NCBI GenBank assembly: GCA_003290165.1
Contig: QNQO01000653.1
Span: forward strand, 434,001 to 498,000
Direction of reading: 5' to 3'
Length of the DNA: 64,000 nt
Origin: Berberis thunbergii
Lineage: Eukaryota; Streptophyta; Magnoliopsida; Ranunculales; Berberidaceae
Shown here: positions 9,170-19,379 of the stretch, one piece after another
Position numbering within the stretch: the first letter of the stretch is position 1
Layout of the letters: each line of letters opens with the position of its first letter
Translations under genes and position numbers: made by a program
Notes under the pieces: model-generated
The model's input: the letters and a program-made list of their open reading frames with translations, nothing else
What the model was told of the DNA's origin: nothing
The model's database searches: none

Positions 9170-12100
9170 GTCAATCGTTTTCAGTGATTTTGATTCATCG
9201 GTTTCTTGCTTCATCGGTTTCTTACTTCGGTGGACTGGCTTGAAAATTTTGGAAATAAAGTGGAATGGCTCAAGGAAGCTGCAGGGTCTAATCATCATGC
9301 AGTTTTATTGACCAACTCTTCAATTTGTTGTCACACCCCGATTTTCGAAGAAAATGAAAATCCTAAAATTCAAGTAGGATTATCTGTTTCCCCCAAAACT
9401 CGGGACGTGAAAATTTAATAACAACATAAACAAATAGCAGCAACAACGAAACATGATTTAATTACTAAAACAAATAAAACTCTAACCCGGAAAGGACTGG
9501 CGTGGCTAGCTTAGTAGCGAAACTCCAGTAACGCAGCTCAAAATCTCTAAACCTGAAAGGCTAATCGACTACATTCCAAAAGGAATGTACCCAAGAAACA
9601 AAAACTCACTTGGGTTAGCAATAAAGCTGGTGTGAGAAATCTTCATCCCAAAATCAATAAAATCGCATGTGATAAACATCAAGCTAAACACAAACAATAC
9701 ACGAACACACCAACAGGTAGTTCCTCAACGAGGCAAAGGTTTCACGCAAGAAAACACAGTCCAAAGAATTTAGTTCCTCATCGAGACCATCATATCATCA
9801 TCCTAATTAAGTAAAAATACATTTACTTATACTTACCCTATAGAAGTCAACTATGACAAGTCTGGCCTGCAGAAAAATTAGTGGACTTGCCATCCTGCAT
9901 GAAAAGAATCAGAAACCAATATAAACGTAATCTATTCATTTTTATTTGAATTTATTTCATCTTTTAACGGATTGATCACTTAGACGATACCACATTCGCA
10001 CCACCTCCGTGCCAAACATACATGCTCGTATGCCTTTCTCATATAAAGGAGGACTACTCCGTCATCCATGCCCAAGTGGGGACATCACATACATGCATGC
10101 ATCGCGGATACTCCTAACTATATGAGTACCAAAAGCCACCCTTGGGCTATCAATGCGCATAAACTCACGTCACATTTTTTACGGATAAATATCAAAGTCT
10201 ATCTTAGGCATAACAATTCACCTCTTTTTTGCAAGACTAACCTGAAGGTTATTTTAGTTTCTCTAGTAAGAAATGGGCGCCCCAACTCCGCAAGATGACC
10301 CGCAGGTTATTTAGTTTCTCTAGTAAGAGAGGGGAAATAATAAACAAAAAAGGTGTGGTAGTTCTAAGTGATACAAGTCCAAGTGGTTTATATTTTCAGA
10401 AATCAAGGTTTACCAATATCATTTATTTTTGATAATTCAGAATTCTTCCACAATGACATTTTTGTCATACATAAGTCGATTCACAATCGTATCCACCCAC
10501 ATTTTTGGGGAAAACATAGCATATTCATAAATCATGTTTTATAATAACACGGTGATAAGGTGACATTTTGTCATTCATAATGAAATCCACCCCTTCCTTT
10601 GGAAGAACATAACCAGTTCAAGATGCATACATACAGAGGAACACCATTAATCTTAAATGGTCTTACATCAATAGAATCAACGAGGACATCAAAACAAAAC
10701 AAACCATAGTGCAAAATCAAACACTACTACACATAGTACTCTCCATATGAATGTAATTTTAGGGATAAACACATACATCCTAGTTTGGCAGAAAGTATCT
10801 CAAATGCTGAATCCAACCAAGCCACTACATGCAATCTTCGAAAAGACAATTTCAACACAAACATGAAAGTGCATGACAATCATGGGTGAACACTAACTTA
10901 CACCAAAGCAACCATCCAAATCCCAGTACAACACACATAACTTAAGTTGTTTGAAAACACCCACAAATTTCTAGTTAACACCAAATTTGATTCAATCTAC
11001 ATTTTATGAACTCACACTTAACACCGAGAAAGGGCTTTTGCACACAAAACTGCAGATAAGAGAGATTATGAAGCACACCTACCCATCCATATATTCCAAA
11101 ATCTTGACTGCCTCACATATAGTCCCCTTGGCATTCCTAATCAATATTTCAAGATAGACCTTCCCCACTGCTTAGTGAATCATGTCCTGAACTGCACCTA
11201 TTTGACTAAGAGAGCTTGACTGATTGACTCCTAAACTAATTTATTTTTACCTTTGAGTCTCTCTAGATGAAAATGCAAGGGCTTCTCTAAATAAAGCCCA
11301 AAATAGCAATCAAGTAAGAAAAACGATGAGGATGTGGCATCAAAGAACAAGATTTCAACTTTAGTTCAGTAATCTGAGTTTATCTTTTCTCACAGTCCCC
11401 ATTTAAACAAGCCAATGTAAATGGTATGCATTCCTAGCAATCCCAACATTCAAACTTCACCCACTTGATAAAATGCTTAGAAATTGGCTTTTGCCTTGCT
11501 AATCAGTCACATTCCACATCAAGCTGATTGTGTCCAATCTATTTTCCTTATTACCTTCGTTGCCTAAATCCACGATGAATCAAGCGGACGTACTCGCTTT
11601 TCTTAACAAAATCGACTTTTACCAAGTACATTCATCAGAGCATAATTACCTAAACCTTAGTCAACCAACATAACGTTAATCAAAACAGTAGAACAAACAA
11701 AAAGGGATTAAAAGTTTCTTAATTTACCACCATCCCTACAAAATTCAAGATTCCAATCCAAGTAAATTCAACTTATTAAACCCCAGTTTAACTCTACAGA
11801 GCAGAAACATTCAGCACTGAAAGTCCTTTCTAGTCAAAAGGTATTCTGGTAGGCAAACTTCCACTAGACACCGAATTCCCAATGGATACAAACAAGCCAT
11901 AAACAAATTTAGAAATAGTAAAATTAATACTTCATGAACAAAGAAAACAAACCCATTCTCACAGACAAAATCCACTCTTTTTTTTTTTGTAAATTGGGGA
12001 TATTCTATTTTCAAGAACAACATGAACCAGCCACCCAATCAACAAATCAAACAATCCAACAAACCTCATAAACCCAAATCATCCCAACATCCATATATTT

Positions 12101-14240
12101 GCAAATACGCAAACACACCCAAAATTCAAAAAAGAACAAAAAGAAGGAAGAACTCACAGTAAAGAGAAAGAAATGAAGAAAACTCACCTTTAATCCAAGA
12201 ATCGAAATTCAATCAACACGTGCTAACCATCTCGTCGCGGCAATCATCTCCCCACAACCCATCATCCTCATGCCTTCCTAGCCTTCGTCGCCACCGAAGA
12301 GGATAAGAAATCGTGAAGAAGGGAACAAGAAAGAAGAAAAGAGGAAAGGGAAAAGGAAAGATGTTTTCTTCCTCTTTATAGGGTGGGTGGTTATTCGCCC
12401 CCACTGGACTTCTGAAAACACCCGCCTTCTAAACTCACCAAATAAAACACTAAATTTCAAAATTCACATTCAATTTAATATAACCCTATTTTATTTAATT
12501 AATAATAAAATAAATTATCTTTATAAAATTTAGGGGTGTTACATTAGTGGTGGCTCTCGTCCTTTATGTTTGATAACAATTGGTTTGATAATTCAAATCT
12601 TTTGGAGGAGATTAGATCTTGGTGGAGAGATGTTTCGATATTCGGGCACCCAGGTTACTGTCTTTGGTGGAAATTGAAGGCTATCAAGCAGAAGCTCAAG
12701 ATTTGGAGGAAAAATGTTTGGGGTAAGATCAAATTACTTATTCAAAATATTTCTTCAAATATTTCTATGCTTGATACAGAAGAAGAAATTAGAGATTTGC
12801 ATGTGGGCGAAAGGTCCAATAGAGTGGAGCTTCAGAAAGAATGGGATGGAAAATGGGCTGGCTTCTTGGAAGCGTAAATTTCTATCTAAAGCTGGAAGGC
12901 TAACTTTAATCAAATCGACTTTGGCATCCATCCCCGTTTATCTTCTTTCACTCATTAAAGTGCAAATTTTGATCACAAATAAAATGGAACGAATTATGCG
13001 TGACTTTCTTTGGGGTTCAACTGCAAACTCTATAAAGTTGCATCTTGTTGGGTGGGAAAAATTTGTTGCCCGAAGTCTTACGGAGGTTTACGCATTCGTC
13101 AAGTCAACATCTTTAATTTTGCTCTTCTTTCGAAGTGGCTCTGGAGATTTTCTGAGGAAGAAGGCAATCTGCGGAGATCAGTTATTTTAGAAAAATATGG
13201 TAAGAACAGGTGGGATTGGGGAGCAAAAACTAAGTATGCCCCTTTTGGGTGCACCATGTGGAAAACTATTTCTCTCTGTGCAAATTATTTCTTTCCTCAC
13301 ACATCATTAAAATGTGCTAACAGGGAGCTGATTTCTTTTTGGAATGACTGTTGGTGTACCACTCAACCTTTAAAGGTGTTGTTCTCGAGCATCTTTAATA
13401 TTTGCACTGAAAAAGGGTGTGTTAGCAACTTTTGGGTTAATGGAGCAAATTGAGATTTCTTTCTATGCAGACATTTCAATGATGGGGATGTTGATAAGGC
13501 TGCAAGCTTTATTCATTTGTTGGACAATCGGGTTCTCACCAATGGCTCAGATGAGCTGATATGGAATGACAAATCGGTTGGGTTTTCGGTCAAAGAGTTG
13601 TCAGATTTGTTGGCAACTCCTTTTAATGAAAATCATTCAAATTTTTTTATTGCAACTCAAGAAATCTGGTTTGGGTGAAGAATGTGCAACCTCGTATCAA
13701 CATCTTTTGTTGGACAATTTTTCAAGGGATGATCATGACCAAATATAACCTTAGGCAAAGAGGCATCAACAAGGGAAATGTGTGTCAGTTTTGCAACGAA
13801 AGTGATGAAACAACAGATCACTTGCTTTTATACTGCAGTTTCACCAAGCCCATTTGGAGAAGCTTCATTGCAGAATTTGGGATAAGTACGATGTTCCAGG
13901 GATCAATTTTGGAGTGGTTAAGCTGGTGGTCTCGTGCCAAAATTTTGAAGCGTGCAAAGTGGCTTTGGATTAGGGTCCCTCTTGTGTTGATGTGGTGCGT
14001 GTGGAAGGAAAGAAATAAAAAGGATTTTTGAAGGGCTTAAAAGGTCGAACCATTTGATCACTTTGGGTATTAGAGAGTTGTTGTGGGGAATGGGTTCGGC
14101 TTGTAATCAATTTAGAGGGGTTAGTTTTGACACATTTATGGTGTCTTGGTTCTCTTTGTAATTTGAGTGAGTTGTTTGGAGTGTCTCGCTCTCTTTTCCC
14201 CTTCTTAATACAATTTATTGTTTGACCTTGGAAAAAAAAA
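9170..14240 (+). mobile_element. L1-type LINE remnant, split by a solo LTR
   Basis: Before 9329 the sequence encodes the end of a LINE endonuclease (HRFLTSVDWLENFG, then HHAVLLTNSSI). After 12543 it resumes (SGGSRPLCFDNNWFDN, then YCLWWKLKAIKQKLKIW). The joined codons match plant L1 ORF2. From about 12850 it jumps straight to post-catalytic sequence (KRKFLSKAGRLTLIKSTLASIPVYLLSL), so the reverse-transcriptase core with its YADD motif is deleted. The C-terminal zf-RVT domain is present (PRINIFCW, CQFCNESDETTDHLLLYC, 13680-13860). Several stops and frameshifts are present. The 3' end is an A-run at 14231-14240. The 5' end is truncated. Confidence 0.8.
9329..12543 (-). mobile_element. Solo LTR, probably Gypsy type, about 3.2 kb
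   Basis: The segment begins TGTCACACCCC and ends GGGGTGTTACA, matching inverted termini typical of large plant Gypsy LTRs. It is flanked by TTTGT (9324-9328) and TTAGT (12544-12548), a 5-bp target duplication with one mismatch. Removing it plus one duplicate restores the LINE reading TNSSISGGSRP, which confirms the borders. A TATAAAG motif on the minus strand near 12380 followed by a pyrimidine-rich leader suggests minus-strand orientation. No internal gag/pol sequence is seen, so it is a solo LTR. Length is long but within the range of plant Gypsy LTRs. Confidence 0.7.
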
Positions 14241-14284
14241 CAATAGAGGTAAGCATTAATTTGACAATAGTTAGTTATTTAGTT

Positions 14285-15569
14285 GGGTTAGTTGCAGTTT
14301 CCCTTTATGATATACGCCATATTCAACATTGCCCCCAATTAACATTCATATCGCACTTTCCCCCTAAAACTAACAATCAACGTGTCTTGACCGTCTACTT
14401 TCAAAGTAGATTACCAAAATACCTTTGAGAAATCAAAGGTTGAGATTAAATCTTTTGTATCTCGAACATCTCATCTCAAGGAAAATCCTAAGACCTAATT
14501 GAAATCGTAATCGTATCTCGAGAAAAATCCAACAGTTGATTTGTAAAATCTTTCATCTTAAAGAACTCATCTCAAGGAAAATCTAACGGTCCAAATTTAA
14601 TTATGCATGCATCTCGAGAAAAATCTAACGATTCAGCACACATCTCAAAAAAATCTGACAGTCTATCACACATCTCAATAAAGATCTAACAATTTTGCAC
14701 GTGTTTCAATGAAATCTAGAAATCCATCGCACATCTTAAAAAAATTGTCGGTTCAACACACATCTCAGGGAAAATCTAACGTTTGGCACACATCTCGATA
14801 AATTTTGATGGCTCATATTTATTTGCGCACGACTCTTAAGGAAATCTGAAGTTTGAATAAATGACCCTTATATAATAAATTACTGTCAAATTTTTGAATT
14901 TAATTTTGCCCCCTGAAACAGAACAGATCTGAGAGATGATCAAATTTTTTTTGATTATCTTCCTCATTCTCCCTCATCTTCCTCCTATTCTTCCTCTTCT
15001 ATCTTGCAGCCTCGCCACCACCTCCCCTTTCATCCTCATTCCTTCACTTCCTCCTTCCTCCTTCTCCACTCTCCTATGTTTCACAACCCATATAATAAAA
15101 GTTATGGCTTCATTCCTCCCCCTTCATCTCTCTGGTCTGTTTTGTTTCAGGGGGCAAAATAAAATAAAAAATTTCAAACTTTAGATTTCCTCGAGATGCA
15201 TACAAGAATAAATATGAACCATCAGATATCATCGAGATACGTTTTGAATTGTCAGATTCTTCCTCAAGATGTGTGCCAGACCATCAGATTTCCTCGAGGT
15301 GCATGTTGAATAATCATATTTGCCTCGAGATGCACTCTGAATCGTTAGATTTTTTGAGATGTGTGCATAATTAAATTTGGACTGTTAGATTTACTAAGAG
15401 ATGTGTGCGATTAAATTTGGACCGTTAGATTTTCCTCGATATGAGTTCTTTTAGATGAAATATATGATTAAATTTGAACTGTTAGTCTTAGAGAAAAGTG
15501 CAATATGAATGTTAATTGAGGGCAAAGTTGAATATGACATATATTATTGAGGAAAATTGCAGTTAACTT
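14285..15569. mobile_element. Mutator-like foldback element, copy A
   Basis: The left end GGGTTAGTTGCAGTTTCCC and the right end (reverse complement starting AAGTTAACTGCAATTTTCC) are inverted repeats that continue for at least 90 bp, through CATATTCAAC and AACATTCATATYGCACTTT. Both arms then dissolve into many degenerate units of about 30-40 bp reading CATCTCGAGGAAAATCTGACGGTCCAAATTTA, in opposite orientation on each side. A roughly 230-bp C/T-rich core (about 14910-15150) separates them. A 9-bp direct repeat TATTTAGTT flanks the element (14276-14284, 15570-15578), as for MULEs. No transposase frame is present. Confidence 0.75.
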
Positions 15570-15867
15570 TATTTAGTTTGATTAATTGATTTCCTCCACT
15601 AATCCATTAAAATTGATTAAAGTTGGCTGCCATTTAGATAACTATTCATACATTTTTTTGTATATTACAAAATTTGCCATTATAGTGTAAGAAAAACACA
15701 CACCCATATTTATGTTCCTTCTTCCATGTAAAAACAATTATATACATTACAATATAATCATATAAGAATGCACATATAAGGGTATTTCTTTTTCTTTTAA
15801 ATACATTTTCACTCAAAGCATCAACAATAAGCAATGCACTTCAACTAATAGAATGTCAAAAGATTAA
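15570..15867. repeat. Flank duplicated together with foldback element (copy A)
   Basis: The 300 bases right of copy A recur right of copy B (17386-17868): TTTGATTAATTGATTTCC, AAAGTTGGCTGCCATTTAGATAA, then CACACCCATATTTAT and CTCAAAGCATCAACAATAAGCAATG. The match shows that element and flank were duplicated as a unit. Confidence 0.85.
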
Positions 15868-17385
15868 GGGTAATTTGTAATTTGCCCCCTTTTATACATA
15901 GGTAATTAATAAGTAGACTTATTATTAATCACTATTACAATTACCCTTCTTGACCAGCGGTCAGCTTCCATTGATCGTAAAATTTTAAGGCAGATTACCA
16001 AAATCCCCCTAAAAAATCAAAGTTTGAGATTGAATCTTTCGTATCTTGAACATTTCATCTCGAGAAAAATCTTAAGGCCCAACTGAAATCGTAATCGTAT
16101 TTCGAGAAAAATCCAACTATTGATAAAAAAAAAAAATATTTCATCTTAAACAACTAATCTCAAGGAAAATCTAATGGTCCAAATTTAATTATGCACGCAT
16201 CTCGAGAAAACTGACATGCCAACACATATCCCGATAAAACTGATAGTTCGACACACATCTCGAGAAAATTTGACTGTCCAGCACACATATCGAGAAATCT
16301 ATATTACAACTCAGATTTATTCATGCACGTTCTCGAGAAAAATCTGTCGAGTCAAATTTATCAATACACACATCTCGATAAATTTTAGCGATCCAATACG
16401 CATCCTGAGGAAATCTGACGATCTGACATGCATCTCGAGGAAATCTGGCTACTCAAATTTATTTGTGCGACATCTCGAGGAAATCTGACGTCTGAATAAA
16501 TTTTAATTTACTTTTTCATCCTAAAATAATTTTGAATTTAATTTTACTCCCTTGAAACATAACAGAGACCTGAGAAATGAAGGGGGAGGAAGAGGGAATG
16601 AGAAAGGAGGAAATGAAAGAATGAATAATGAAGCCCTAACTTTATTATAGGGGTTGTGAAACAGAGGAGGAAAGAAGAAATGGATGAATGAGGAAGTGGA
16701 AGAATGAGGAAGATGAGGGAAGATGAAAGGGGAGGTGGTGGCGAGGCTGCAAAATAGAGGAGGGAGGATTGAGATAATCAATATTTTCTTGATCATCTGT
16801 TTTATGAGTAAAACTAAATTCAATTTTATTTTATGTGGTTAATGGCAAAATTTTATTAAAATTTATTAAAACGTCAATTTTTCTCGAGATGTGTGCACCA
16901 AATAAATTTAATCCGTCAATTTTTCTCGAAAATATGTACATGAATAAATCTGAGTCATCATATTGTCATTGAGATACGCACATGAATAAATCCGAGACGT
17001 CTTATTTTTCTGAAGATGCGTACATAACTAAATTTGGACTTTAAGACTTATTTAGAGATGTGTGAACGATTAAATTTGGACCGTTAGACTTTTCTCGAGA
17101 TGAATTATTTTAGATGAAATATTTTAAAAATCAAAAGTTAGATTTTCCTTGAGATATGATTACGATTTCAATTGGGCCTTAGGATTTTCCTCGATATGAG
17201 ATTTTCTACATACAAAAGATTCAATCTCAGCCTTTGACTTCTCAATGGTATTTTGGTAATCTACTTTGAAAACAGACGGTCAAGGCATGTTGACTGTTAG
17301 TCTTAGGGGGAAAGTGCAATATGAATGTTAATTGGAAACAAAGTTGAATATGCCATATATTATAGGGGGAAATTGCAGTTAACCC
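15868..17385. mobile_element. Mutator-like foldback element, copy B, core inverted
   Basis: This is a second copy of the 14285-15569 element with the same CATCTCGAG-type subrepeat arms. Its right end is clean (reverse complement GGGTTAACTGCAATTTCCCCC, ending 17385), followed by TATTTAGTT and the same flank as copy A. The left end is rearranged: GGGTAATTTGTAATTTGCCCCC at 15868 looks like a diverged terminus, and homology to copy A resumes near 15948. The central C/T-rich core of copy A appears here on the opposite strand (about 16550-16790), so the core is inverted relative to the flanks. Confidence 0.7.
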
Positions 17386-17868
17386 TATTTAGTTTGATTA
17401 ATTGATTTCCTAAACCTTTCTTATTGTCGAGGAAAGGGGCGAGGAAATTGAGGCGGAGGGGTTTTAGTGTTTTACCACTCACCCCCTCGAGATTCGCGTT
17501 GTTGCACATCTCAATGTTGTTGGCGCACATCTCGAGGGGGTGAAAGGTCACACCCTCCCCCTGGCTGGTTTCCTCGCCAATTAGAATTTCTGTAGGCTAA
17601 TACATTAAAAATGATAAAAGTTGGCTGCCATTTAGATAATTATTCATACATTTTTTTTATATATTTACAATATTTGCCATTATAGTGTTAGAAAAACGCA
17701 CACACCCATATTTATATTCCTTCTTCTATGAAAAAAAAACATATTACAATATAATTATATAAGAATGCACGATATAAGTGTATTTCTTTTTCTTTTAAAT
17801 ATATTTTCACTCAAAGCATCAACAATAAGCAATGTACTTTAACTAATAGAATGTCAATAGATTAAAAA
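17386..17868. repeat. Flank duplicated together with foldback element (copy B, with MITE insertion)
   Basis: Homologous to 15570-15867 but interrupted after ATTGATTTCCT by about 185 bp of hairpin MITE (about 17412-17595). It then continues with TAATACATTAAAAATGATAAAAGTTGGC as in copy A. Confidence 0.85.
17412..17595. mobile_element. Hairpin MITE inserted in duplicated flank
   Basis: Inverted ends GTCGAGGAAAGGGGCGAGGAA and GTTTCCTCGCCAATTAGAATTTC bracket a palindromic centre with CACCCCCTCGAG and CTCGAGGGGGTG. It is the same family as the hairpin at 7314-7498. The paralogous empty site at about 15593-15602 gives its limits to within a few bases. Confidence 0.7.
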
Positions 17869-17939
17869 CTTTTGCATTTTTTTCTTATTTTTAAATTTCA
17901 TAAAAAAAATAGTAGTCAATCGTCTTCTTGCATTAGCAT

Positions 17940-18310
17940 TAGGGCTGAACAAAAAACCGTTCAAACCGACCGAACTGATTGGTTCGATTTAAATTCGGTT
18001 CAGATCGGTTTCAGTTTTAAAAAATTCAAAACCGAAATGGTCGGTTTGATTTTCGGTTTCTATGTGATTTTAACCGACCAAACGAACCGACCGAATATAT
18101 AATAAATAATATATATTTTATATATAAATAATACAATATGTTTAAAATAGTCGGTCGGTTCGATTTTATTTCAATTTTGGTTCGATTTTAGTCGGTTCGA
18201 TTTGGTTACGAATTGCATAAACTAGAATCGGTTCAATTTTGTTAATGGTCAGTTTGATTTTGATTTGATAATTTTAAAACTGACCTAAGTCGGTTGGATT
18301 TTCAACCCTA
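17940..18310. mobile_element. Nonautonomous hAT element with perfect 8-bp target duplication
   Basis: Terminal inverted repeats are TAGGGCTGAACAAAA on the left and, reading the right end inward, TAGGGTTGAAAATCC. The element is filled with alternating AACCGACCGAAC / GGTTCGGTT blocks. ATTAGCAT occurs immediately on both sides (17932-17939, 18311-18318). The 8-bp target duplication and TAGGG ends identify the hAT superfamily. It has no coding capacity. Confidence 0.85.
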
Positions 18311-18489
18311 ATTAGCATGTATCTAAATTCTGATTAAAAGGTAATCAACCACAAAAAATGCTGAACGCTGATTCGCTCAATCTTAGGGACTTGAGAACAA
18401 AGAATTGATCAAACGAGGGTGTGCAGCAGAATAATCCAACTTCAGCCTGGTTACGTGGAGCCCATAGCTGCCCCACTGCTTTGCTGGCT

Positions 18490-19379
18490 TTAACCTCTCT
18501 CTCGTTGGTCTTTATGGGTTTTGTCTGCTGAGAGAGACGAGAGAGAGATATAGAGAGAAAAGAGAGAGAGAGAGAGAGTTTTGAGTTCGCCCAATCGATT
18601 CCACTCTTCGTCTCTCCCTTTATTATTCTCCACTTTGTTTTCAGTTCTCTTCTCTTCAATCCTCTCTTCTTCTATACCCTCTCTCTCTCTTTCACACTCT
18701 CTCGCCAAAACCCAAAATCTCTCCGCTACAAACAGGGAGTAGAAGAGGAACCCAAACACCCAGCCTCATCAACTCATCGTCTCTTGATTCGATTTGAGTG
18801 GCTTGTTGTAGATCTAAAGGTTTGAGAATCATAGGGATTTGTGTTTTGGGTGTTTAGATCTCTGGGTGTGGAGTTTGGTGTAACTGATCAGAGAGCAAAA
18901 GCCGAAGAACCCGGTGAGTTTTTATGTGTTTTGTGGATTTCTGATTTCTGGGGTTGTTTTGTTTGTGATTTTAATTTCTGGGTTTTGCTTGAATTTGTGA
19001 AATAAAAATGGATTTATTTATTTTAGGTCTATTGTAGATCTTTTCAATACCCAAAGTTGATACTTGATTAGGTTTTGGTTTCAAGCTGATATTTTTATGA
19101 ATTTTTTAGTGATTTCATTGGATATTGTGATTCTTGTAGACAATAGAGTTGTTGGATGCCAAATTTCAGGCTTTAATTTATTCTATATTAGAATGATTTA
19201 TAGATGGGATTTTCTTCATGTCGATGATGTTAGTGTTGATGCAAGGCTGTAGTGATAGTTGGCTTAATTTGTTATGCAGTGAAGGACATAGGGAGTTTGG
19301 GGGAGTTCATGAAGTTGGGGTTGTGTTGCATTCATCGTAGATGTTGAAATACCAGAAATTTGTTTGGGTGACATGAGGG
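18490..19379 (+). promoter_or_regulatory. PP2C gene 5' leader with leader intron and upstream ORFs
   Basis: A GA/CT-rich leader (about 18525-18720) precedes a donor at 18913 (CCG/GTGAGT) and an acceptor at 19277-19279, giving a leader intron of about 367 bp. The second leader exon (19280-19379) holds three upstream ATGs: a 12-residue ORF (19309-19347), an 11-residue ORF (19341-19376), and an ATG at 19373 whose frame overlaps the main start and runs to 19549. The transcription start is not determined. Confidence 0.55.

Noticed and set aside
9120..14260. Target duplication for the L1 LINE
   Set aside because: A repeat of TAGAG-like sequence near 9132 and 14245 is too short to be convincing.
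14936..15184. 82-codon C/T-rich open frame (and its mirror at 16521-16823)
   Set aside because: It is the low-complexity core of the foldback element, present on opposite strands in the two copies with no conserved protein.
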